This document shows positions 31,766 through 44,000 of a stretch of DNA of 64,000 nucleotides, piece by piece; the stretch's first letter is position 1; the number at the start of each line of letters is the position of its first letter. Position numbers and translations under genes: made by a program. Origin of the DNA: Cryoendolithus antarcticus (taxonomy: Eukaryota; Ascomycota; Dothideomycetes; Cladosporiales; Cladosporiaceae). The notes beneath the pieces are model-generated. The model was not told the DNA's origin and made no database searches. It worked only from the letters and a program-made list of their open reading frames with translations. The stretch is taken from NCBI GenBank assembly GCA_002077065.1, contig NAJO01000046.1, forward strand, positions 186,001 through 250,000, written 5' to 3'.

Positions 31766-34695
31766 ATGGCGGCTCCTACGAGTGACGGGAAGAGGAAGCG
31801 CGTCGATGTTGACCTCACTGACGACGACCACGCTGCGAAGCACGCCAGACCGTCGCCAGCACCTCCCACTTCATGTCGAGCCCCAATCAGTCGCACCCCA
31901 TCGTACAATGCCGTTGCAAGAAGGTGAGTCGATCCTCGATGGAGTCATTAGCTTGACTAACGGTCCATCACAGCAATGACCTCTCTGGTAGCACACATAG
32001 TCACGCCGAACGTATAGCTTGGCTTGCAGCACACGATGAAGACGAAGAAGACTTCGATGAAGTCCTGGGTTCCACTCAGGACAACACTGGCGAAGGCACT
32101 GATCAGCTTCAGCATTACGGAGATGTCGAGACCAAGATCGTTGGCTGCCAGTATTATCGTGGCTTCGCATCGCCCGGAGAGGTGATCTTGATCCGCCGTG
32201 AACCAGGAAATCCATACGACAGTAATGCTATACGCATCGACAACGTCGGCCAGACTCAGATCGGCCACATCCCACGTAGGATGGCCGAGAAGCTTTCGCA
32301 GTACATCGACAATCGCTGGGCTCATGTTGAGGGCAAGCTTGCCGGCAGTGTTGGCCAATTTGATTGTCCCATCAGGGTCGCAATGTACGGCCCTGACCCT
32401 GCTTCCGACGAAGGTCAGCGACTTGTTGCGAAGATGAAGGCCGACAGATTGCCTATCAGAGCTCTGCAAGAAGCCGAACGCGCTGAGAAGCAACGCGAGA
32501 AAGATCGGCAGGCAGCTGCCAAAGCTCGCGAAAGGGAAGCAAAGCGTCGCCGTGCAGAAGCACTTCGCGCGGCAAGCGGTGGCAAAGGTGGTCGTGGAGT
32601 GACCAACGCTAGCAGTCAATACGCAAATCAATCGACGCCCGATGGCGACAGCACCCGACCGGTCATGGATGATATCTTGGAGGCGTCACAGCGCTTCAAT
32701 CCACGCGAGGCAAGCCAGACCGCCGAACAGCTAGGTGCTAATAAAGCAGCACTGAAAGACATGCCCATGGCTACGCAACCTGATGGTATCAAGACGAAGA
32801 TGCTACCCTACCAGCTGCAGGCTCTACATTGGCTGCTGCAGCAAGAAAGTCCGCCGATGCCGGGCGCTGCAGACTCCGAGGCCGTCCAATTGTGGAGACA
32901 ACATGACACGAAACAGGGTGCCTATACCAATCTTGCCACGAATTACTCGGCTCAGGGAGCGCCCCCTTTGGCTAGCGGAGGCATACTTGCCGACGATATG
33001 GGCCTGGGTAAGACTCTAGAGATGATCTCACTGCTTCTCGCTTGTACTGCAGCCGACGCCTCCACCTCCACTACACTGATAGTAGCACCGCTAAGTGTGA
33101 TGTCGAACTGGAGCGACCAAATCAAGCGTCACATCAAGCAGAGCCATGCACTCAGGGTCTACACGTACCATGGGGCTGGACGTGTGAGTATGAAGGCGAC
33201 TGACTTCGCCGAGTACGATGTAGTGATCACTACGTATGGTACCCTCGCGTCAGACTATATACCTCGCAAGGGCAAGAAGCATGTAAGCGAATTGCGCGCA
33301 AACGGATTATACAGCGTGAATTGGCGCCGCATCATTCTCGACGAAGGTCATGCTGTACGCAACCCACAGTCGAAAGGCGCTGCTGCGGTAACGGCGGTCA
33401 AAGCAAAGAGTCGCTGGGTGCTTACTGGCACGCCGATCATCAATTCTCTGCGTGATCTATATAGTCTCCTTCGATTTATCGGCATCTCCGGCGGCTTGGA
33501 GACACTCGAGGTGTTCAACAGTGTCCTCGTACGTCCGTTGAAGAACGGCAGCCCCGAAGCGTCAGTGTTACTGAGAGCCATCATGATCGCGTTTACCCTT
33601 CGGCGCAAGAAGGAAATGGACTTCATCAACCTCGACCTGCCGCCGCTGGAGGAGTACAAGCACATGGTCGACCTCACTGCGAAAGAGCGTGAGAGGTATG
33701 AGGCCTTTACAAAGGAAGCCCAGGGCATGCTGCAAAAGTTTCAGAAAGCTGAAGCAGGGAAGTCCCAAGCTTATCAGTCACTCCTCGAGATATTGCTTCG
33801 CATGCGGCAATGCTGCAATCATTGGCAGCTATGTCCCGAGCGCGTACATAGCGTCATGAAGCAGCTGGACGAGCAGGGTATTGTGACTCTCAACGAGGAG
33901 ACGAAGGAGGGCTTGCAGCATATTCTGCAAGTGCGGATTGAGTCCCAGGAAGACTGTGCGATCTGTCTCGAGCCTCTGCACGAGCCTATGATCACCCTTT
34001 GCGGCCATGCCTTTGGCGGTGAGTGCATCAGCAAGGTCGTCGAGACGCAGCACAAGTGCCCCATGTGTCGCGCGGTACTCGAAGACGAGAGCAGCCTGGT
34101 GTCGCCAGCTAATGAATGCGGTGACGACGTTCACAAGGATGATAACATGGATCTTAATGCTTCCAGCAGCAAACTCGAGAGCATGATGTCGATCCTCGGC
34201 GCAACCAAGGAGAAGAAGGAGAAGACAATCATCTTCTCACAATGGACGAGGTTTCTCGACATTGTCGAAGCGCGTCTTGATCGTGATGGATACAAGTATT
34301 GCCGTATCGACGGCACAATGTCAGCTCAGGAACGCGATGCAGCATGGCATGCTCTGGAGAACGACGGTGGCACTACCGTCATGCTCGCCTCCCTTGGCGT
34401 CTGCGCAGTCGGCTTGAACCTGACAGCCGCGAACCAGATCATTCTCTCGGACTCCTGGTGGGCGCCAGCTATCGAGGATCAGGCTGTCGATCGAGTGCAT
34501 CGGCTTGGACAGACGAAGGCTTGTCGCGTCTTCCGCTTGGTAGCCGAGAAGACGATCGAGGATCAGGTCTTGACGATTCAGCAGGAGAAGAGGAAGCTCA
34601 TGCGTCTTGCTTTCGGAGAGAAGAGCGGTAAGAGGGATCAAGTGAAGCAGGGGAGGCTGGCAGACATTCAGAGGCTGCTGAACGCGGGTGCTTGA
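31766..34695 (+). CDS. HLTF/RAD5-like SNF2 ATPase with HIRAN and RING domains
   Basis: DNA translocase and probable ubiquitin ligase of the post-replication repair type. Exons are 31766-31923 and 31974-34695 (50-nt intron), 959 aa; ATGs at 31736 and 31739 would add up to ten residues. HIRAN spans about 105-200 (KIVGCQYYRG, REPGNPYDSNAIRI). The SNF2 core has DDMGLGKT near 392 and DEGH near 508, the DEGH form typical of RAD5/HLTF. The RING is inserted between helicase lobes near 713-760 (CAICLEPL ... CGHAFGGECI ... CPMCR). Helicase C ends with VHRLGQTKACRVFRL. The usual fifth zinc ligand of the RING is Gly here. The acidic N-terminus is preceded by a basic KRKR stretch. Confidence 0.93.
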
Positions 34696-35473
34696 TCTGG
34701 GTTCGACTCATGTGTGCTTCGCTGTGAGATATCCGGAATGGCTTGCTGGGTGTAACACAAAGAGGGAATACCAGGTCGCTGAGCTTATGATACCCACGTA
34801 GCTATACAGTCGCTCATAGATCTCCATGGGTGTGGTAGTATCTGGTCGCAGTCGGAGGAGACTGAAGATCCTCATTAGAACAAGCCCCGTCGCAGATCCT
34901 TGCTAGAGGCTGCCTCCTGAGAGTGTAGTATAGTCTTGCGACCTCGCAGTAAACAAGTGGTGGCTATGTGCTATCTCTGCTTCTCAAGAAAGTCTGAAAT
35001 GCTCCTATGCAGTTTCGAAGACACCCATCATGTCGTACTTGCAAGGTAATGCACAGCAGAGAGAGTCGAGTCGTAAGTAGCTGCTCATGCGGCCATGGGC
35101 TCTCCTGCTGATGCACCACTGCACAATGTCACTATTGCAGTCGTCCTGATAGAAGCATCTCATCCGCTTCAGACATTTGGAGAAGTGGAGGCAATTTCGA
35201 CGTAGCTACGCTGCAACATGCAATACATGTATATGTAGCGCCAGAGCCCACCATGTGTTGCATGTGCAGGCGCGAATGAGGCCTGATGGACTCGAGGGCA
35301 ATGATAATCGACACCTACGCAGACGTAAGCCACAACGTCTGCACGCCCTACGAGTCACTAATTGTAATCCACACGAATCGTCCCTGTGAAGCTAGTGTAC
35401 GAGTGGAGCGGTCTGGGGGTATATACTCGGCATCACCAACTCCCCTTCCTCCATCGTCGTCTTCAAACCACGC
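34696..35473. other. Intergenic between HLTF-like and dehydrogenase genes
   Basis: About 780 bp in tandem orientation; it holds the 3' UTR of one gene and the promoter of the next. No other feature is seen. Confidence 0.4.
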
Positions 35474-36669
35474 ATGGCGTCCAAGCAACACATTGTAAGC
35501 CTCGACGCCTGGGTCGAGCCACCAGAGTTCGATTTCGACCACACCTTGACTGTCATCCGGGATGGTACCGCCACAAGCAGACCAGAGCAATTGCAAGATG
35601 CTACCATCTTGATGTTCTCGGGCACGCCAGTCACACGACAAATACTTGCTAACGCCCCAAATGCACGGTTGCTAGCAGCGAATGGCACTGGTGTTGATCA
35701 TGTCGATGTGGAAGCAGTACGCGAACGAGGCTTGACGTTATGCAAAGTGCCCGCGCAGAACACCGACAGTGTGAGCGAGCATGCTTTTGCATTGTACTAC
35801 GCTTTGAGGCGGCAGGTGTTGCACATGCATCAACTGGTCATGGAGGGCAAGGAGTGGCCGATGAGGAAGACGGTGCACGCAGAGTTCAGGCATGTACCGC
35901 GCACGAATGCTGAGGAGACGCTGGTGAGTGTCCTCACCGAAACCGAAAATTACGCAGGAGGTTGACAGATTACTCAATATAGTGCGTATAGTCTATTTGT
36001 TTATCAACCCTATATCTCGCGAGGATTACTGACCCGCCTGATCCAGGTGCATCATCGGCTACGGTGCTCTAGGTAAGTGAACTCCCAAGCGTGAAGGCCG
36101 CGATAGGACTAATTGTTTCAGGTTCCAATGTGGAGAAGATTGCAAAAGCGCTCGGCATGAAAGTGATCGCAGCAGAACGAAAAGGTGCTACCGACGTTAG
36201 ACCTGGCCGCATTCCATTTGAACGAGCTCTCCGCGATGCTACCGTCTTCGTGTTTGTGACGCCGCTGAATGAGAGCACGCGAGACATGATCGGTCTCGCA
36301 GAACTCGAAGCGATGCAGGAGAGTGCATTGCTGGTGAATGTCGGTGTGTACTCCATCTCTGTATTCTGGAGAGCATCCTGAACGGGGTTATTGCTGACCA
36401 TGGCCGCAGGACGAGGCGGCGTGATCAACGAAGAAGCCTTAGCAGCAGCACTTCGTAACGGCACAGTCGGCGGCGCTGCTACAGACGTTTTCGCGACCGA
36501 ACCTGCGACAAGCGAGTCTTGCGTATTGCTCGACCCAACGATACCGAATCTAATCCTGTCGCCTCACATCGCATGGTACAGCCAGCAAACGATCACAAAC
36601 ACCCGGCAGACGATCAAGGAGAACATCGAGGGTTTTGTAGCCGGCAGGCCGCAGAATGTGGTCGTGTAG
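35474..36669 (+). CDS. D-isomer-specific 2-hydroxyacid dehydrogenase
   Basis: NAD(P)-dependent reductase of the glyoxylate/hydroxypyruvate reductase type. Exons are 35474-35923, 36047-36072, 36122-36343 and 36410-36669. The N-terminal LLAANGTGVDHVDVEA, nucleotide motif GYGALGSN (family GxGxxG), NVGRGGVINEEAL and the catalytic His in LILSPHIAWYS are all present. These exons alone sum to 958 nt, one base off frame: the junction between ETL and IIGYGALG carries one extra G. A 17-nt micro-exon at 35969-35985 would restore a 324-aa frame by adding six residues. Otherwise the gene is broken or contains a sequencing error. Confidence 0.8.
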
Positions 36670-36961
36670 GGCACACGTTGAGTGAACTGACAATACGGGC
36701 CAGAGCGTGGTACCCTCACGGGCGCAGAACCGCAAAAGCCTCGTAACGGAAGACGAGGCTTTCGTCGAAGTCCGACCAAGCACTCTCGATCGCTGTCGAC
36801 GATTAATACAACGACAGCGGAGTCATTAGCGCAGTGCCGTTTGTGGTGCAGACCAAAGTAGCTCAAGCAGAATTGGGTTCCGGAGAAGCAGAGGTGATCT
36901 GAATAGTCTGCGCACTGGCCGACTGAGCGAGTCCTAGTAGCCTAGCCGCAGGGTGCCCGTC

Positions 36962-38138
36962 TTACCGCACACTACGTCCATGTAGCTCCTGCGGATCTCG
37001 CGCAGCGTTCATCTCAGACGTCCAGACTTGATCTGTCGGCTTCTCATAGTATCTCTGTGCAGTATTGATAGGCCGTTGCTGCATTGCTGCCTGCTCTCTC
37101 GTTGATATCTGCAATAAGTCGTAGGTCGGCGCACTTTTCGCTGCTTGCCTGACCGAGTGCCTTCTTCGCAGACAGAACCATCCCAGTCCGGAATCAACCA
37201 AAGGACACAGTGCACCAAGTCCCACGCCGAACCCGATAGCCAGTCTGGTGGTGCTAGACATGCCACCAAACGTTGGAGTGCTGCCTTCAGCGCTCGCTGA
37301 AGATGTTGCCGTGCTCGAAGTCATTGATGACCTGGCTGATGTAGTCGAAGCGGCCGATAATGTCGGGGCTGTCGTAGCAGCTGAGGACGTGAGCAACGTC
37401 GTTGCCGTCGAGGATGTGATTGCCGACGATGATGAGCCCATCGATGATATGGAAGTGAGAGTGCTACTTGCTGAAGGTGGAGTCGACGAAGCCGCCGCAA
37501 CACGAATGTCAGTGATATTGAAGGAGTGACTATTGAACTCATTGCCAGTGCTGCCCCCGCTTTCATGGAAGATCTGGAAGAAGAAGACTGAAAGGCAGAT
37601 ACTGTCAGTGACTACTCCGGCAATCTCATTTCAGAATTGCAATTGAGTGCACACCTTGACCGTCTTCCAGATCAAATAAACCCGTCAATTTCACCGGCCA
37701 TGCCAAGGACGTGGACGCCAGCACCTTGTCTTTCAGTGTCTGAATGCCGCTATTATCGTTCTGCCAGAGTGCGAATGACAGACCGGTGTAGTTCGTTGCC
37801 CCTTGCAAATTGATCACGCTGCCGAGCACGTGTACATTATTGGTGCTGTAATCGTGGATCGCGCCGGGCTGCTGAGGATTGACGAAGTAGTTATTTGCGT
37901 CCGACTTTGCCAGCACTCGAAGCGACGCGCTTAGGAACAAAAGTAAAGACAGCGGTAAGGGGAGGTATGAAGCTTGATCTCTGTAGGTACACCTCACTGC
38001 CCTCGTACCGTAAATGTGATCTTCAGCACTAGGCGGAAGGTCTGGAATGCCGGAGCAGCAAAGCACACTTTGAGAAACGAAGGTGACTAACCTGATCGAC
38101 GGGCCCTACCTACGCGCCCGCTCGTCGACTCGAAACAT
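36962..38138 (-). CDS. Single-pass cell-surface protein with Ser/Thr-rich stalk
   Basis: Probable type I plasma-membrane protein of about 326 aa. Exons are 38138-38110 (29 nt), 37980-37655 and 37587-36962. The first exon is chosen because it supplies the only suitable ATG and matches phase; it is less certain. A signal-like segment (LPLPLSLLLFLSASLRVLA) is followed by an ectodomain with NYTGLSFALWQND and, after the second splice, VFFFQIFHESGG and SHSFNIT, a pattern common in ascomycete surface proteins. A Ser/Thr-rich stalk of about 80 residues precedes one membrane span (LAIGFGVGLGALCPLV), then a cytosolic tail starting RRRH. Function is unknown; wall-stress sensors share this layout. Confidence 0.75.
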
Positions 38139-39153
38139 TGTTATCAAAAAAGTGCCATTGCGGCACAGTGCAGCAAGAGGGCACTTATTCGACGAAGCTC
38201 GCACACCTGCGCTGGGGTGGCATGCCGACTCATACTGGAGGAGTTGATACTTAGGATAGCCTGTCTGGTGCCGGTCGATAGTATCAACGAGTTCCTACTA
38301 ATGTATCATCACAAGTCCATTTCCTGTGTCGTGAGTGCATACCAATGGAGCGGTAAAAGGGATTGCTCTTCCCGTAAGCAAGCCGTGTAGTTCGCCATAA
38401 TCTCGCGAGCTACGTACAGCACTCTGTCGTCTACCGATGCTACTGTCGTGATACTATTCGTGATGATATGCAAGCGCGTAAAGTGGCCATCAACTAGGCC
38501 AAGCCTTTTCATACCGCCGGCCATACCTCGTATCGGGCCACAGATCCGGCGATCTCAACCAAACTCCATCCCCATCTTCCATCGGTGCATCGCCAACTTC
38601 CTTCGCCCACCTAACTCCATCTTGCCTAGCCCACATCCAAATTCTCCGCAACGCAATCACTTATCGGCCGAGCTTTGCCTCTGGCGCATGTGCAATCCCG
38701 GTCGCTGCCACCCGAGTGCATCGCGATTCCGCCGCCCCCCGCGCGTGGCTGACAAACATCGGCCAGGCAGCGCTGGGTAGGCAATCGATGACGGCGTTGA
38801 CTCGAGCCAGTACCGTCGCTCGTACCGATCCAAGCAGGTACTGCTCTCGGATCTGGGGCTGTGATTGGCTGGCGCGGACTAGAATGGCGCCATAGACAGG
38901 ACAGGGCTAGATTCGCATGCAGGCGGTCTGGTCTGGTACTGGTTGTGCATAATCTTTTGAGAGGTGTTGAAGACGGTGCTGATTGTAGGCGATGTTGGTC
39001 TCACTAGCCACTGATTCCCTTTACTGCACTTCATTCACTTGAGCGTCTCGTGAAGGGGCGGGAGTGGCGCGTGAAGACATGACTTTGTGCACCACTCGTC
39101 GCAATACGGCTCCTCGGCGTATCGACACGACCGTCAACAGGAGAACATCAATC
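38139..39153. promoter_or_regulatory. Divergent intergenic, surface protein / SIS protein
   Basis: About 1 kb with two divergent promoters. A pyrimidine- and C-rich stretch near 38500-38720 is visible but has no assigned role. No gene is seen. Confidence 0.35.
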
Positions 39154-40062
39154 ATGGACTCTCCACGCTCGACAAAGCGAGAACGATCGCACAGCCCGGA
39201 GAGGGACCTTCTCACGCCTCCTAATGGAATCGATGACCATGTTTCGAAGCGCATGAAGCTTGATATCGACAACGCTTGCGACGTTCTCAACCACGCAACC
39301 AGAGTTCTGGCGATCGAAGCTGAAGCCTTGGCAGCTATCAGGAACCTTTACCAGACCGACAACACCGCACAACAGGGTCTACTGGATGCCGTGCAAGCTG
39401 TTCTAGACTGCCAGGAGAAGCGCGGCAAGCTCGTCGTCACCGGTGTGGGAAAATCTGCCTATATTGCACAGAAGTTCGTCGCCACGTGCAAATCTCTTGG
39501 AGTGGCCGCCAGCTTCATGCATGCATGTGAAGCAGTTCATGGAGATCTCGGAGACATCCGCGAGGTTAGTGCACTGTCTCAACTCCGTACTGATCAATCA
39601 TACTGATGTAAATCTCAGCACGACATTGTCCTCTTCGTGAGCTACAGCGGCAAAACTCCCGAACTCCTCAACCTTCTCCCGCACATCCCAGCCTCGACCC
39701 GCCTGATGGCCCTAAGCTCTCACTACCACTTCACCGCCTGCCCGCTCCTTCACTCCCGCGCCGACAGCATCCTCCTCCCTACCCCCATCCCGGAGAAAGA
39801 AGAAATCTCCTTCTCCGTCTCCGCCCCCACGACCTCCACGACCGTCACCCTCGCCGTAGCAGACATGCTCGCCCTCACCATCGCCGAGCAACTCCACCAA
39901 ACCCGCAAAAAGGAAGTCTTCGCGCGCAACCACCCTGGCGGCGCAATCGGCGTCGCGTACCGCGAAGTTATCAAAGTTGATGTTGATGTTGAGCTGAAGA
40001 AAGCTGAGCTGGAGGTTCTGGAGCTGCCGAGTCCGAGTATTTCGGGGAGTGATGATTTCTAG
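39154..40062 (+). CDS. SIS-domain sugar-phosphate isomerase-like protein (KpsF/GutQ type)
   Basis: Exons 39154-39564 and 39619-40062 (54-nt intron) give 284 aa; an in-frame ATG at 39079 would add 25 residues. The SIS fold is clear: KLVVTGVGKSAYIAQKFVAT, then CEAVHGDLGDI and, across the splice, HDIVLFVSYSGKTPEL. The end has RNHPGGAIG, matching the HPGG motif of bacterial arabinose-5-phosphate isomerases, but no CBS domains follow. Bacterial relatives make the Kdo precursor, which fungi do not use, so the substrate here is unknown. The N-terminal 50 residues are polar with a nuclear-type basic motif. Confidence 0.88.
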
Positions 40063-41030
40063 TCGTCGCGCCCGTGGTTCCGGTGGGGCGACCGGGAGAT
40101 CATGGGCATTGACGGTCACGATGTATGCGTCTGCGAGGACGCATGTGGCTTTCGGTGGGGCTAAGAAGGGGAGGCATGTGTGATGACGGCCGCGATAGAA
40201 AGCGTGCATAGAAAAGTGATGGACGATAGATCTGAGTATTAGAGACTGATTTGTCCGGGGCAAAGGCATCTCACGTGCTGCCAATTAAGCTGAAAATCAT
40301 GTACGAGGCACCAACGCTCGTTTCAGCTATACAAAACTCATGGTCAGGAATCCATTGACTCGCTAGATCCAAGACGATTACTACCTGCTCTGATTCGCAC
40401 TTTGAATATAAGATGAGTCCTGCCAACGGGGTACTGGACTGCACCGCGACTTCCGACTCCCAAGGTGAGCGGATCACTTCGATCGTAATGCATGGCCGTC
40501 CCGTCGACACTTCGCTGCTCTCGACAGCGAGCTCTATCCTTCTGCGCTTCTATCCTACCAGCCGCGATAGCGAGACCTCCAGCCGAAGGACAGTGGAGAT
40601 GACGACAGCGACGTGGCCATGGCTTTTACACGCCACACTGCCTCTCGACCTTGCTGTAAGTGCGAGACGATACTCGCGATGCACTCGATAGGAGCACAAG
40701 CACCCTTTCGTCTCTACCGTCGAAGCGACCGATCATCGCACGAACGTCGACTTGATTGCATTCACCGCTCGAAACGCCTTGGAATATCGTCTTGCGTTCC
40801 GCCGTGCGTGGACATCTCGATCAAGCGAATCGTGTTGGTGAGGGAAATGCGCGCCAGATCGGCAATCGTGAGAACGAATGGCTGCGATGCGCATATCACG
40901 TGATCTCGGTTGATGGACGCGTACGTCCTTCTTTCGCTACAAGATGCAACCGCTCCCCATACTCTCAGCAAAACGCCATCGCCATGCTGTGTCGTTATTC
41001 CATGATTCAACCGCCCCCTCACCATACCCC
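40063..41030. other. Convergent intergenic, SIS / ubiquitin protease
   Basis: About 970 bp. A two-part frame at 40413-40841 could be read across a 36-nt GTAAGT..TAG gap, but the gap is too short for an intron here and no family is recognisable. I do not call a gene. Confidence 0.35.
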
Positions 41031-44000
41031 TCACAGCCTCCCTCCCGTCCCCTCAGTCCCAACCCGCTGATAAAACACAATATAAGCATCCCTCGTCTGC
41101 AGCCTCTCCCCGCCACCGTCACCCTCAACACCCACCTCCCTCATCCTCGAATCATCATGCACCCTCCACCGTCCCTTGACCATATCCCTCGCCGCAGTAG
41201 TATAATGTCCGCTGCCGAGCGTGTTGCCGTGGTGGCGGATAACGGCGTACGCGTCATAGCTGAACGGCGGGGTGATGCTGGCGTCGAGGCGCGCGTATCC
41301 TGGGCCGTACTGGGCAATCACAGCCGCTTGATCGGACGCGGTCGGAGGCGGTAGCATAAAAGGCTGTAAGTCGAGCGCGTGTAGGGGGAAGTCTATCAAA
41401 GTGTGAACTTTCGCCGCCGAACGCCCGCCCCAAGTCGAGCGGAAGCGTTTGAAGTGTATAACCAAAAACTGCGGCGCGCGCGTAATCGTAATCCGCTTCG
41501 TCGCCTCCCTCTGACACTTACACTTCGGGCAATTCCAGCCATCCTCAAGCCGCTCTTCGGAGGTGTATTGCTTCAAGCAATCTTGCAGCGTCGCTTGGCC
41601 GGAAGACGGGATTTCAACGGAGATGGACATGAAGTACTCCCACGTCGAGCTCGTGAACCCGCAGCTCAGACAGCGAAGCCGAGATATGTGCTGCCCGCCG
41701 AAGAGGTCGAGGATATCGCTTCTATCGCGGTGGGTGATGCGCTCCCATTCCATAGCTATGGTGAAGAGTTTCGGCGCGGATTCGCGCGCGGCTTCTTGTT
41801 GCGGTGTGAGAGCTTTGAGGGGCGATTTCTGCCAGTGCGAATTCAAGTCTTCATGGAGGCAGTCTGTGAGGAAGTCGAAGAATTCTTTTGCGTCTTGCTG
41901 TTGGCTCGATATCCACTGCGCGTTCAAGCGCCCGCAGAAAGAGCGGAAGGTTGTTGGTTTGATGGCTTCTACGTCGCCTTTCCAGAGGGAGCGAATGAGG
42001 TTCGAGTACAGCTCTGGCATGACGCCTTTACTCCCTTTCCAATTCTTTTGCACTTTTCGCCGGAAGTCGTCTTGCATGAAGAGGGCTGTCAGGGGCGTTG
42101 TTGCGCTGAGGGCTTGGATTGTGGAGTTCATGTAGCAGGTTACACCGAAATTTATCAGGCCTGTGCGCGGGAGGATCATGTTCTGGAGGCGCAGTTTGGC
42201 GGGTATGTAGGGGGCGAGGTGATCGGAGCGGTTTGCTGGGAGGGAGGATTGGGAGGCGGAGCGATCGCTGACGCCGGTGTAGGACATGCGTGGTGCGGCG
42301 GGTGCGGGGCGCTGAGGGACTTGCGAGTATTGCGATGCAGGCGGGGCGACAGGGTAGTCTGGCAGCTTCGCAGGAGGTATTGGAGGAGGTCGTTGTGGTA
42401 CTTGTGATCGCATAAAGTCTGGTTGTCGGTCGATCGCCCCGGCGTCTGGGAACCGTGAATTGAAATCCTGAATGGCTGCTTCGTACTGCTTCAGCGAGGC
42501 CCCGTCATTCGCGCCATCGCCTTCCTCCTCGATCATAGGCTGTACCTGAGGTACGACGGACACGCTCTCTTGTCTAGCTCGCTCATGCCATGCTCGCTCT
42601 TCATCCTGACCAAGTGGTGCAAAGTCTTGCACTCGCCGCTTCGGTAGTCGAAGCGAGCTGGACCCGGCTGTGAAGACGGGCGGACGTCGTTGCAATGGTC
42701 TGACGGCGTTCATTCGCTGCAGCGTGTTGGATGATCTCAGTGCTTGTTGACCCACTAGATCGATCCAGGCGTCGAGTCCACCTATCAGCAACATTGGCCG
42801 CTCTCGTAGTGGCTTGTCCTGACTGAACTCAGTGAGTGCCTCATGCAGGTAGAGCAGCGCAGCCTCTCGATCGGTCTGCGGTCGAGACAAGAACGTCTCG
42901 GACTGCGTGCTGCCATCGTAATACACAACCAGATCGTAGTCCCGTCGGTTGAAGAACATTTCCTGCTCTGCTTCGGGTGACAAGACTAAGCTTTCCTGAA
43001 CTTCATCCGCGCTCATGCCTCGCCGGAGTGTCATAGGCTCGATGCACATAATACTAGATGCAAAGATGTGACCATCGTCAAAGTCTGCTCGAGGTCGCAC
43101 ATCGATCAGCAGGACACTGAAGCGCTCGAGATAGTCAAACAGCCTCTCATTGCTGACTCTCGTCTCTCGCAGCGTCTGTCGTGTCGCCTCTCGGGGAGCA
43201 GAACCAAGGACAGCCCCTTCGGGTACACCCTGAGGAAAGTAGTCGCCGCTGTCCCTGCTCCCATTTGGTGCTCGAGTCGAAGCAGAGGACATTGATGCCA
43301 TAGAAGATCTTCGCACATCATTGGAAGCCAGGCTTCGAGCTGTGTGTCGAGGTGGCGCAATGTTGCCAGTGGTCTGCATGTTGCGCGCAGGACTATACGT
43401 CGGACTGGGAGGCTTCGGCATTGCTGCAGCGAGCTCTGTGTTGAGTGGGAGTTTCAAAGGTAGTACGGGTCCGCCATTCTGCATTCCTCTAGGACCTTGC
43501 GGTCGTCCGGGCAAGGTTGTTGACTTTGATAGGGCATCGAAGGAGTTACGTCCGTTCCAGTCCACAGCCGAAGGCATGCTGATGGGATTGCTCTGCACCG
43601 AAGAGATGGAGCCTCTCGAGTCTGGCCGAGGGGCAGAGGTACCGCCGTTAAGTAGTCGTAGTCGTGCAAAGCGGTCATTGAGCGCATCGCTCGGTGGAGA
43701 TACGGTGGTCCCATTGAGCGGTCGCGAGATCGCTCTGCCATGCAGCGAGTCGGGTTTCGGCGATACAGACGGTTTGATCTTGTGTCCACCTCCCACTGCA
43801 AGACTCTCGTGCCGCTCATGTGACACGCCATTGACCTGTGATGCAGAGCCAACACTTCCCCTCGCATGCTCACCGTTGACAATACCTCCCCTCGGCCTCG
43901 TCCCATTCCGCAGATTATTGCTCATGATGATACTCTTGATCGACATGAACTGCTCCTCCATCTGCTTGAGCTGTCCCTGCAACTGCTTGTACTGCCTGTC

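Noticed and set aside
40413..40841. Two-part frame (81 + 49 codons) linked by GTAAGT..TAG
   Set aside because: The gap is only 36 nt, shorter than any credible intron here, and the product matches nothing I know.
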